From NCBI GenBank assembly GCA_947176615.1, contig CAMWRO010000132.1, forward strand, positions 1-7,803: DNA of 7,803 bases. The letters are read 5' to 3'. Positions 1 through 6,162 of this stretch are shown here, one piece after another. Each line of letters begins with the position of its first letter. Position 1 is the first letter of the stretch. The position numbers and the translations under genes are program-made. Under the pieces are notes generated by a model. The model saw only the letters and a list, made by a program, of their open reading frames with translations, was not told where the DNA came from and did not search any database. The DNA comes from an uncultured Porphyromonadaceae bacterium. GTDB taxonomy: Bacteria > Bacteroidota > Bacteroidia > Bacteroidales > Muribaculaceae.

Positions 1-2
1 GT

Positions 3-1415
3 CTCGTCTATGAAGACAAGGCCCACCCGCTACACTTCCACACCGCCGAGGTTTCCGAATCGCAACCCGCGCTGTTCATCCACGAGTCAGGCGAAGGTGT
101 CGGCAACGCTGTCAAGGTGCGCGACCTCGCAGCCAAGAGCAACACTTGGAAAGTCATGGAATCGTCTCAGGACTACGAGCACGGCATCATCGACGTTATT
201 GACGGAAAAATTTATATCCTGACATCGTTTGGTGCGCCGCGCAACCGCATTATGGTCGCTGACCTTGCCAACCCGGCCCGCGAAAACTGGCGCGAGCTCA
301 TCCCCGAGCAGAAAGGTGTGCTGAAAGGTGCGCAGTTCTCGGGCGACAAACTCTATCTGACCTACGAGCGCGATGCCGCTGACCATGTTATGATTGCCTC
401 GATTGACGGCAAGGAGATGAAAGAGTTTGAACTTCCCGGTTTCGGCAGCGTGGGACTTTCCACTGACCGCAAGCATCCCGAGGATGTGTTCTACACCTTC
501 ACCTCGTTCACCTCTCCCGCCACAATCTATGCCTACAATCCCGAGAACGGCGAATCGACAGTCCTGTTCCGTCCCGAAATCAAGGATGTCAACCTCGACG
601 ACTATGTGACCGAACAGGTGTTCTATCCCTCGGCCGACAGCACCATGATTCCCATGTTCATCACCTACAAGAAAGGTCTTGAGCGCAACGGCAAGAACCC
701 CGTCTACCTCTACGGCTACGGCGGTTTCAACGTGTCGCTTACCCCCGGATTCTCCCCCAACCGCCTCGTGTGGCTTGAAAACGGCGGCATCTATGCGCAG
801 GCCAACCTTCGCGGCGGCTCGGAATATGGCGAGGAATGGCATCAGGCCGGAACCAAGATGAACAAGCTCAACGTGTTCAACGACTTCATCGCCGCAGCCG
901 AGTATATGATCGGCCAAGGCTGGACCTCGCCCGACAACCTCGTCATCGAGGGCGGCAGCAACGGCGGTCTTCTTGTCGGCGCTGTCACCAATATGCGCCC
1001 CGACCTGTTCAAGGTCGCCATACCCCGCGTGGGCGTGATGGACATGATGCGCTACCATCTCTTTACAATCGGCTGGAACTGGGCCCCCGACTACGGCACG
1101 AGCGCCGACTCGCCCGAAATGGCCAAATACCTGCTTGACTACTCTCCGGCCCACAACATCAAGAACGACGGAACCCCCTACCCCGCTATCCTCGTCACCA
1201 CAGCCGACCATGACGACCGCGTGGTTCCCGCCCACTCGTTCAAGTATGCCGCAGCGCTTCAGGCCGCCGATACCGGCGACGCGCCCAAGCTCATCCGCAT
1301 CGACAGCAAGGCCGGTCACGGCAGCGGCAAACCTATGACCAAGGTTATCGACGAATACACCGACATATATTCGTTCATCTTCCACAATCTCGGCATCGAG
1401 CCTGCTAAGAAATGA
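3..1415 (+). CDS. Prolyl oligopeptidase (S9A family serine peptidase), 5' end outside window
   Basis: This is the C-terminal 470 residues of a prolyl oligopeptidase, which cleaves short peptides after proline. The open frame runs in from the window edge, so the true start is upstream. About 235 residues before the nucleophile region are missing compared with the roughly 710-residue porcine enzyme, plus any signal peptide. The first ~170 visible residues look like beta-propeller blades, and the alpha/beta-hydrolase domain follows. The nucleophile Ser lies in GGSNGG (codon 957-959), the Asp in DHDDRVVP (codon 1212-1214) and the His in AGHGSGKP (codon 1317-1319). All three triad positions and the substrate-binding Arg after DD are intact, so the enzyme should be active. 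Relatives in Bacteroidales are often exported, but the N-terminus that would show this is not visible. The stop codon overlaps the next gene's start (ATGA). Confidence 0.96.
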   Translation, partial: LVYEDKAHPLHFHTAEVSESQPALFIHESGEGVGNAVKVRDLAAKSNTWKVMESSQDYEHGIIDVIDGKIYILTSFGAPRNRIMVADLANPARENWRELIPEQKGVLKGAQFSGDKLYLTYERDAADHVMIASIDGKEMKEFELPGFGSVGLSTDRKHPEDVFYTFTSFTSPATIYAYNPENGESTVLFRPEIKDVNLDDYVTEQVFYPSADSTMIPMFITYKKGLERNGKNPVYLYGYGGFNVSLTPGFSPNRLVWLENGGIYAQANLRGGSEYGEEWHQAGTKMNKLNVFNDFIAAAEYMIGQGWTSPDNLVIEGGSNGGLLVGAVTNMRPDLFKVAIPRVGVMDMMRYHLFTIGWNWAPDYGTSADSPEMAKYLLDYSPAHNIKNDGTPYPAILVTTADHDDRVVPAHSFKYAAALQAADTGDAPKLIRIDSKAGHGSGKPMTKVIDEYTDIYSFIFHNLGIEPAKK

Positions 1416-2344
1416 CGCGGCACCGGGAGTTCTTATTTCTGATAACGATTCTTGTCTCGCTGACATCGCTGACAGGGTGTTTCACGGGGGTTGAATCAAC
1501 CCCCAAGATTACCGCAAGCGATGTCAAGCGGGGCAAGCCTGTTGTCACGCCCGAAGACACCTTTCTGGCCGACATTGCCGGACAGCCGTTTTCACAGTGG
1601 AAACCGGGAAAACGTTTCTTTGTGGCCGACGACAAGATTTCGCTCATCTTCGGCCCGACAATGCCTGCGGGCGAAAAGCTTAACGGCAGTTGGATCGAGT
1701 GGGATCGCGCCAACCCTGTGACAGGAGTTACCGGCGCGACCGAGACCGACCTTGTGTTTCGCTCGGCCGGAGGTGCCGAGATGGTCTACCGCATCGCCTT
1801 GTCGCCCGACTCGTTGCGGGCACGCAAATCGGTCGAAGTGCCTTTTACAATTGAAGAATCGATTGTCGACAGTGTGCGCGCCCGCGTCGACGGCAAGCGG
1901 CTTTATGTCGTGACCCGCTACTGGCGCGACGACAACGACAACTCGGTCAAGGGGCGCAAATTTGTCCCCGTGACTGTCGACTCGGTGTCGCCGGGCAACT
2001 CGGTCTACCCGGTGAAGGTGTCATTCCACGACGACAACGGCACATCGGCCCGGCTGTTTCTGTCGCCCGGCGCGACAGGAGCCACCCCGCGCACGTTTGC
2101 CACTCTCTTTGCGTTCAGCGACCCATATCTCAAATACCCATCCATCACACCCGAAAACTGGGCGCTCATCATCGACGGCAAGGTCGCGCTCGACATGACC
2201 CGTGAGGAATGCCGCCTGTCGCTCGGCGCGCCACAAGACCTCGACCGCCGGGCAGGCTACAGCTCGATTCAGGAGGTATGGGTGTATGAAAACGGTATAT
2301 ACCTGCTTTTTGAAGACGGATTATTGCGACGTTACCGAAAATGA
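1412..2344 (+). CDS. Lipoprotein of unknown function with BamE/SmpA-like C-terminus
   Basis: This 310-residue protein has a lipoprotein signal peptide: basic start (MTRHR), hydrophobic stretch at residues 7-20 and lipobox LTGC with lipidated Cys23. The residues after the Cys (FTGVES) show no acidic export signal of the kind used by Bacteroides surface lipoproteins, so a periplasm-facing location is more likely; this is inference. Residues ~45-245 are beta-rich and I do not recognise them. Residues ~253-310 (DGKVALDMTREECRLSLGAP, then EVWVYENGIYLLFEDG) resemble the BamE/SmpA/OmlA fold: an MTxEE helix, LGxP turn, then paired strands with a YxNG turn. The start ATG lies inside the upstream peptidase stop (ATGA), and the stop overlaps the next ATG in the same way, indicating translational coupling on both sides. 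The partner or ligand is unknown. Gene existence is secure; the BamE link is a motif-level reading. Confidence 0.88.
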   Translation: MTRHREFLFLITILVSLTSLTGCFTGVESTPKITASDVKRGKPVVTPEDTFLADIAGQPFSQWKPGKRFFVADDKISLIFGPTMPAGEKLNGSWIEWDRANPVTGVTGATETDLVFRSAGGAEMVYRIALSPDSLRARKSVEVPFTIEESIVDSVRARVDGKRLYVVTRYWRDDNDNSVKGRKFVPVTVDSVSPGNSVYPVKVSFHDDNGTSARLFLSPGATGATPRTFATLFAFSDPYLKYPSITPENWALIIDGKVALDMTREECRLSLGAPQDLDRRAGYSSIQEVWVYENGIYLLFEDGLLRRYRK

Positions 2345-3102
2345 AACTGACTTTTCTCGGGACAGGAACCTCGACCGGAGTACCCCAGTTGCTCTGTGAT
2401 TGCAAAGTGTGTCACTCGACCGACCCCCGCGACAAGCGGATGCGCACATCGGCCCTCCTTGAGACCGGCGACACCGTCATCCTCATCGACTGCGGTCCCG
2501 ACTTCTACCATCAGATGCTCGCATCGGGAACAAAGCGCATCGATGCCGTGCTGCTCACCCACAGCCACTACGACCACGTCGGTGGCATTGACGATATGCG
2601 TCCCTTCTGCCACGCGATGGGAGGCCATCTTCCCGTGTATTGCAAACGCGATGTCGCCGCCGACCTGCGGTCTCGCGTCCCCTATTGTTTCGCCACCCGT
2701 CTTTACCCGGGTGTGCCTACATTTGCCCTCAACGAGATTGACCGTGACCCGTTCTCGGTCAACGGCATCGAGATTGTGCCCCTGCCGGTCATGCACGGCA
2801 AGCTCGAAATACGCGGCTACCGCATAGGGTCGTTTGCCTATATCACCGACTGCCTGACGATGCCCGACAAAACAATCAAGAGGCTCAAGGGCACAGACAC
2901 CCTTGTCATAAACGCCCTGCGCATAAAAGAACACCACACCCACATGAACCTCGCCCAAGCACTTGACGTTATAGATTTAGTCAAGCCGCGACGGGCGTTC
3001 CTCACTCATCTGAGCCACGACATGGGGTTGCACGCAGCCGTGCAGCCAACCCTCCCCCCGGGAGTAAGAATCGCTTGGGACGGCCTGACAATCGAGCTTT
3101 GA
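2341..3102 (+). CDS. PhnP-type metallo-beta-lactamase-fold phosphodiesterase/hydrolase
   Basis: This 253-residue MBL-fold hydrolase has a complete two-metal site: HSHYDH (His74, His76, Asp78, His79), His152, Asp170 and His223. It also has the structural zinc site characteristic of PhnP, with Cys19, Cys21 and Cys24 near the N-terminus (CDCKVC) and His226 three residues after the last catalytic His (HLSH). E. coli PhnP uses Cys21/Cys23/Cys26/His225 and hydrolyses 5-phosphoribosyl 1,2-cyclic phosphate in phosphonate breakdown. No other phn gene is present here, so the substrate is probably another cyclic or diester phosphate; that is inference. It is cytoplasmic, with no signal peptide. Its ATG overlaps the lipoprotein stop by 4 bases. 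The length and the GTGTSTGVPQ N-terminus fit the family. Confidence 0.93.
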   Translation: MKLTFLGTGTSTGVPQLLCDCKVCHSTDPRDKRMRTSALLETGDTVILIDCGPDFYHQMLASGTKRIDAVLLTHSHYDHVGGIDDMRPFCHAMGGHLPVYCKRDVAADLRSRVPYCFATRLYPGVPTFALNEIDRDPFSVNGIEIVPLPVMHGKLEIRGYRIGSFAYITDCLTMPDKTIKRLKGTDTLVINALRIKEHHTHMNLAQALDVIDLVKPRRAFLTHLSHDMGLHAAVQPTLPPGVRIAWDGLTIEL

Positions 3103-3130
3103 TTGTTAAACCCAACCCCAGTATAGCGTT

Positions 3131-3853
3131 ATGATAAAAGTCACTTATCTCGACCACAGCGGATTCATAGTTTCCACCCCGTCGGCCTATCTCGTTTTTG
3201 ACTACTATAAAGACCCCAACCACGACCTTGAGCGCGTGATTGCCGACAACAAGTCACTCCCCGTCATTTTCTTGGTAACCCACCACCATCCCGACCATTT
3301 CAACACCTCGATATTTGAGCTGTGCCAGAACCGCACACATGCCTACGTTCTGTCCAACGATATTTTCTCGATGATTGTGCCGAAAAAAGGAATATCCGTG
3401 GCGTGGATGAGTGCCGGCGACATCATCGACTCGCTCCCGGGCGACATAACCGTAAAAGCCTACGGCTCGACCGATGCAGGAGTCTCCTTCCTCGTAACCC
3501 TGAAAGACGGAACCCGCATCTTCCATGCCGGAGACCTCAACGACTGGCACTGGAACGAAGAATCCCACAAAGAGGAGGCACGCAAGGCCGAAGACCATTT
3601 CACCAAGATTGTCAACCGCATCTCGGAAGACGCCCCCGAAATCAACATCGTCATGTTCCCGGTCGACGTGCGTCAGGGAACCGACTACGCCCGCGGTGCC
3701 GAAATTTTCCTCAGCCGCATCAAGGTCGCCAACTTCTTCCCCATGCATTTCAACGGCCCGGCATCCAAAGCATGCGACTTCGCCACCTACGTCCCCGCCG
3801 GCGTCAAGACCTACTGCCTCGACACCCCCGGAAAAACCGTAGAGATAAAATAA
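3131..3853 (+). CDS. MBL-fold metal-dependent hydrolase, function unknown
   Basis: This 240-residue protein of the metallo-beta-lactamase fold is distinct from its upstream neighbour. The signature THHHPDHF supplies His51, His53, Asp55 and His56. HAGDLNDWHW supplies the bridging-type Asp135, and PMHF supplies the last His206. The third His usually found between these blocks is not evident: the equivalent stretch reads GSTDAGVSF (residues 112-120). There is no signal peptide or membrane segment, so it is probably cytoplasmic. It lies 28 bases after the PhnP-like gene on the same strand with no promoter or terminator visible between, so it is probably the last gene of that transcript. It resembles UPF0173-like MBL proteins, but I cannot name a substrate. 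Confidence 0.9.
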   Translation: MIKVTYLDHSGFIVSTPSAYLVFDYYKDPNHDLERVIADNKSLPVIFLVTHHHPDHFNTSIFELCQNRTHAYVLSNDIFSMIVPKKGISVAWMSAGDIIDSLPGDITVKAYGSTDAGVSFLVTLKDGTRIFHAGDLNDWHWNEESHKEEARKAEDHFTKIVNRISEDAPEINIVMFPVDVRQGTDYARGAEIFLSRIKVANFFPMHFNGPASKACDFATYVPAGVKTYCLDTPGKTVEIK

Positions 3854-3876
3854 ACATCCTTATTTCATAGAATAGC

Positions 3877-3932
3877 AATCTGACAAGATTGCGTCCTTGA
3901 ATAGCCGTAGGTTTCGCAAGCGCAACCTACGG
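3877..3932 (+). repeat. Two-hairpin repeat unit, copy 1
   Basis: The unit starts with a small hairpin AATCT-GACA-AGATT, extended by GC outside to a 7-bp stem at 3875-3892. A short linker ending in GAATAG follows, then a 28-base hairpin at 3905-3932. That hairpin has a 9-bp outer stem, one T-C mismatch, 2 bp and a 4-base loop (CAAG). The stretch 3871-3913 matches 7758-7800 at 42 of 43 positions, with the only difference at 3893/7780 (G versus A). Confidence 0.82.
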
Positions 3933-3948
3933 TAGATTAACGAATTAA

Positions 3949-4014
3949 AAATAAAATCTGTAAAGATTTTTCTCACAATGCGACGTGATTGAAAAATCTT
4001 TACAGATTTTATTT
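3949..4014. terminator. Candidate bidirectional terminator: 24-bp perfect stem
   Basis: Arms 3949-3972 and 3991-4014 are perfectly complementary over 24 bp. A further TCAC/GTGA pairing (3973-3976 with 3985-3988) continues inside after a 2-base bulge. The stem is AT-rich, and its 3' side ends in a T-rich run on either strand. It lies between the 3' ends of two convergent operons, where transcripts from both must end. The AT-rich stem is unlike a classic GC-rich intrinsic terminator, so the role is inferred from position and symmetry. Confidence 0.5.
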
Positions 4015-4030
4015 ATTAGATGACATGTTT

Positions 4031-4085
4031 CCGGGGGTTGCGAAACCGCAACCCCCGGCTATTCATAGAATAATCCTTACGGATT
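4031..4085 (-). repeat. Two-hairpin repeat unit, copy 2 (inverted)
   Basis: Read on the minus strand, this has the same order as copy 1: a small hairpin (AATCC, loop, GGATT at 4072-4085), a 7-base linker, GAATAG, then a 28-base hairpin (4031-4058) with 12 perfect GC-rich base pairs and a 4-base loop. Compared with copy 1, the fourth and fifth base pairs changed from T-A and A-T to G-C and G-C on both arms. Pairing is therefore kept while the sequence diverges. Confidence 0.75.
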
Positions 4086-4124
4086 AAATATTACCCGGGG
4101 AATTTTTGCGACACCCTTGTTTTT

Positions 4125-4937
4125 TTATTTGAATCGGTAGGTGATTGTGCCTGTCTGGGAGACGGGGGCCGAGCGGTCGACGCTGAAACGTGATGCGCGG
4201 GCCGCCGCGATGCAGTTCTGACGGGTCTTGGAGCTCGTAGCCGCTTGTCCGGTTCCCGAGGCATAGGAGGCTGACGTCACCTCTCCCTCGCGGTTGACCG
4301 AGACACGGATGGTGATGGTTCCGAGAGGTCCGCGCGGAGGGCGCTCGTAATGGGCTATTGTGCGTCCTTTAAGGTTGTGGCCGGGAGTGCCGCTGACAGC
4401 ACCCATGTCGGCATTCCCATCGGGACTTCCGGCACTGCCTTGTCCCGAGCCGCCTGTTCCGGCAAAATTAGCACCGACGCGGTTGGCGATTGCCTGACGT
4501 TTCTCCTGCTCCCGCTTGGCTCGTTCCTCGGCCTCTTTCTCAGCTTTGGAAGGGCCTGACTGCTCGGGGGTGGGTTGCGGCTTTACCTTCTGAGGCGACG
4601 GGCGTTCCGATGTCACGACCGGCGCCGGTTCGGCAGGGGTGCCGCTGTTGTCGAGAGCCTCGGCGTCACTTGACGGCAACTCGGCCACATCGTTACTCGA
4701 CGGTGCCGGTGACTGTGTACTCTGAGCATACTCGGGACGGTCGCCCACCATGACATATTCGCCACCAAAGAGCAACTCGGCCGAGTCGACCGGAGGCCAT
4801 GTGCGGTCAGGATCTTCCGCACCGTCATAATGCAGATAGATTGACAGCAGCACAATGACCACGGCGGCGTGGAACGCCACGGTAGCAATAACGGCTACAA
4901 GCCGGTTGCGGCGGTTGTCATCCTTTTTATTCACCAT
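4125..4937 (-). CDS. TonB/TolA-like energy transducer protein
   Basis: This 270-residue single-pass inner-membrane protein is expected to carry energy from an ExbB-ExbD motor to the outer membrane. A basic cytoplasmic start (residues 1-12) precedes a membrane helix at ~12-35 that contains His23 four residues after Thr19, echoing the S-xxx-H motif of the TonB helix. Residues ~75-130 are rich in Pro, Ser and acidic residues. Residues ~130-153 are a charged, coiled-coil-like Lys/Glu/Arg segment, followed by a Gly/Ser-rich spacer. The C-terminal ~80 residues have a TonB-like alpha/beta pattern: GTITIRVSVNREGEVTSA, a helix around 236-250, then GTITYRF at the end. The YP motif of classical TonB is absent, so a TolA-like job is possible. 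The start ATG overlaps the exbD stop by one base (TAATG). Confidence 0.85.
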   Translation of the reverse strand: MVNKKDDNRRNRLVAVIATVAFHAAVVIVLLSIYLHYDGAEDPDRTWPPVDSAELLFGGEYVMVGDRPEYAQSTQSPAPSSNDVAELPSSDAEALDNSGTPAEPAPVVTSERPSPQKVKPQPTPEQSGPSKAEKEAEERAKREQEKRQAIANRVGANFAGTGGSGQGSAGSPDGNADMGAVSGTPGHNLKGRTIAHYERPPRGPLGTITIRVSVNREGEVTSASYASGTGQAATSSKTRQNCIAAARASRFSVDRSAPVSQTGTITYRFK

Positions 4938-5383
4938 TATTCGACAGTCTGTTTTTCTGACGGACGCGAGCTTGCGGGGGCGGGTTTAGTGGCAAGCACC
5001 ATTTTCAGATTGTTGCGCGCGCCCAAGTCGAGCACTTCCACCAGCTTGCCGTAGGTCACACTCTCGTCGGCATACACGGCGATAAAACCTTCAGGATTGT
5101 CATCCTTGGTCAGCAACAGGTAGGTCAACAGTTCGGCGGTATCCATCGCGCGGGGTTCTGAATCGTCAAAGCTGGCATATATCACCATGTCTTTGTCAAT
5201 AAAGACGCGTGTCCCGGGCTTGATGGCCGTCTGCTTGGAACTCTCGGGGAGATTTATTTCAAGAGCTGTAGGGAACACAAATGTAGATGTCACCATGAAA
5301 AAGATGAGCAGCAGGAAGATGACATCGGTCATCGACGCCATCGAGAACACTGCCATCATATCGTTCTGTCTCTTTAGTGCCAT
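4937..5383 (-). CDS. exbD: ExbD/TolR family biopolymer transport protein
   Basis: This 148-residue proton-channel subunit works with ExbB to power the TonB-like protein. A short cytoplasmic N-terminus is followed by one membrane helix at ~16-38 (SMTDVIFLLLIFFMV) carrying Asp20, the equivalent of the essential protonatable Asp25 of E. coli ExbD. A periplasmic domain of ~100 residues follows, with the pattern xINLPxSS then a VTYGKLVEVLDLGARNN helix. The extreme C-terminus is Pro/Ser-rich. The length fits the family. It lies 16 bases downstream of exbB and overlaps the next gene by one base, so it is an interior operon gene. A TolR-type role cannot be ruled out from sequence alone. Confidence 0.94.
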   Translation of the reverse strand: MALKRQNDMMAVFSMASMTDVIFLLLIFFMVTSTFVFPTALEINLPESSKQTAIKPGTRVFIDKDMVIYASFDDSEPRAMDTAELLTYLLLTKDDNPEGFIAVYADESVTYGKLVEVLDLGARNNLKMVLATKPAPASSRPSEKQTVE

Positions 5384-5399
5384 AGTGTCTATCAGGGGG

Positions 5400-6122
5400 T
5401 TATGCCGCGGGTTCGTTCAGCAGGTCCATGAACTCCATTGTCTTGGTTTCAAGCATGTTCATGACACCGTTGATGCGGGCGACAAGGTAGTTGTAGGCAA
5501 AGAGGGCAATAATACCGACCACAAGACCGGCGACCGTGGTGACAAGCGCGGCATAGATACCGTCGGCAAGCACTGCGATATTGGCCGACGAGCCTGCTGA
5601 GGCAAGATTATAGAACGCCTCCACCATACCGACTACCGTACCGAGGAAACCGAGCATAGGCGCCCCGGCGGCAGTTGTTGCGAGCCAAGGGAGTCCCTTT
5701 TCAAGACCTGCGACCTCGATGTTGCCGGTGTTTTCAATAGTGACAAGGACGTCGTTCATCGGTCGGCCGATACGCGAGATTCCCTTGTCAATCAGCCGGG
5801 CGTAAGGGGTGGCGGTGCGCTCACACAGATTGCGCGCACTCTCGATTTCTCCCTCGTGGATGTAGTCCTTGATGCGCTGCATGAACGACTTGTCCTCCTT
5901 GGCCGCGCGACGCAGTGCGATGCACCTCTCTACAAATATATATATGCTGATTACAGAAAGGAGCGCCAGCACAATCATGATGACCCCGCCGCGGGTGCAT
6001 AGTTCCCACACTGAGAGCTGCGCGTTTTCGGCTACGGCGGCAGTGGCAGTTGTGACAGATGTTACAGTATCGGCTACGGCGACAGGCACTGACTGGGCAA
6101 GAATGGAAGCGAGTATCGACAT
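5400..6122 (-). CDS. exbB: ExbB/TolQ/MotA family proton channel protein
   Basis: This 240-residue inner-membrane subunit forms the pentameric stator around ExbD. An Ala/Thr/Val-rich N-terminal segment (~1-35) may act as a leader or extra hydrophobic segment. The first clear membrane helix is at ~45-64 (GGVIMIVLALLSVISIYIF), followed by a ~80-residue cytoplasmic domain with amphipathic helices. Helices two and three lie at ~146-168 and ~190-213. The conserved GFLGTVVGM block (Thr162) and the AALVTTVAGL block (Thr195/Thr196) carry the channel-lining threonines seen in ExbB, TolQ and MotA. It starts 40 bases after pdxJ and ends 16 bases before exbD. I see no TAnnTTTG box in the pdxJ-exbB gap, so it is probably cotranscribed with pdxJ. 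Confidence 0.94.
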   Translation of the reverse strand: MSILASILAQSVPVAVADTVTSVTTATAAVAENAQLSVWELCTRGGVIMIVLALLSVISIYIFVERCIALRRAAKEDKSFMQRIKDYIHEGEIESARNLCERTATPYARLIDKGISRIGRPMNDVLVTIENTGNIEVAGLEKGLPWLATTAAGAPMLGFLGTVVGMVEAFYNLASAGSSANIAVLADGIYAALVTTVAGLVVGIIALFAYNYLVARINGVMNMLETKTMEFMDLLNEPAA

Positions 6123-6162
6123 TGTTCAGTTTAAATTGTGATGATTTTACAAATGGAAGTTA

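Larger units (their letters stand above)
3875..4087. repeat. Large composite palindrome between convergent operons
   Basis: The 271-base gap between the convergent gene sets (3854-4124) is dominated by a symmetric inverted structure centred near 3981.5. The central arms 3949-3972 and 3991-4014 pair perfectly over 24 bp. Outside them, 16-base diverged segments of equal length separate the centre from a 28-base hairpin on each side (3905-3932 and 4031-4058). GAATAG (3899-3904) then mirrors CTATTC (4059-4064), and a small hairpin sits at each outer edge (3877-3890 and 4072-4085). All these elements fall at matching distances from the centre, so this is one element rather than unrelated hairpins. 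No reading frame of note lies in it. A BIME-like or MITE-like element, possibly also serving as a bidirectional terminator, is my inference. Confidence 0.85.

Noticed and set aside
87..1466. Long open frame on the minus strand (459 codons) opposite the prolyl oligopeptidase
   Set aside because: It is fully antisense to a gene with an intact catalytic triad. Its Val/Gly/His/Asp-rich translation is typical of the reverse frame of a GC-rich gene, and no domain is recognisable.
2332..2958. 208-codon minus-strand open frame
   Set aside because: It is the antisense shadow of the PhnP-like gene, with no recognisable motif and no supporting promoter.
3254..3748. 164-codon minus-strand open frame
   Set aside because: It lies antisense to the second MBL gene, whose metal motifs are clear. 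The reverse translation shows no family signature.
3871..4090. Possible CRISPR array
   Set aside because: The repeats are inverted and self-complementary, few in number and without regular spacers, and no cas gene is near.
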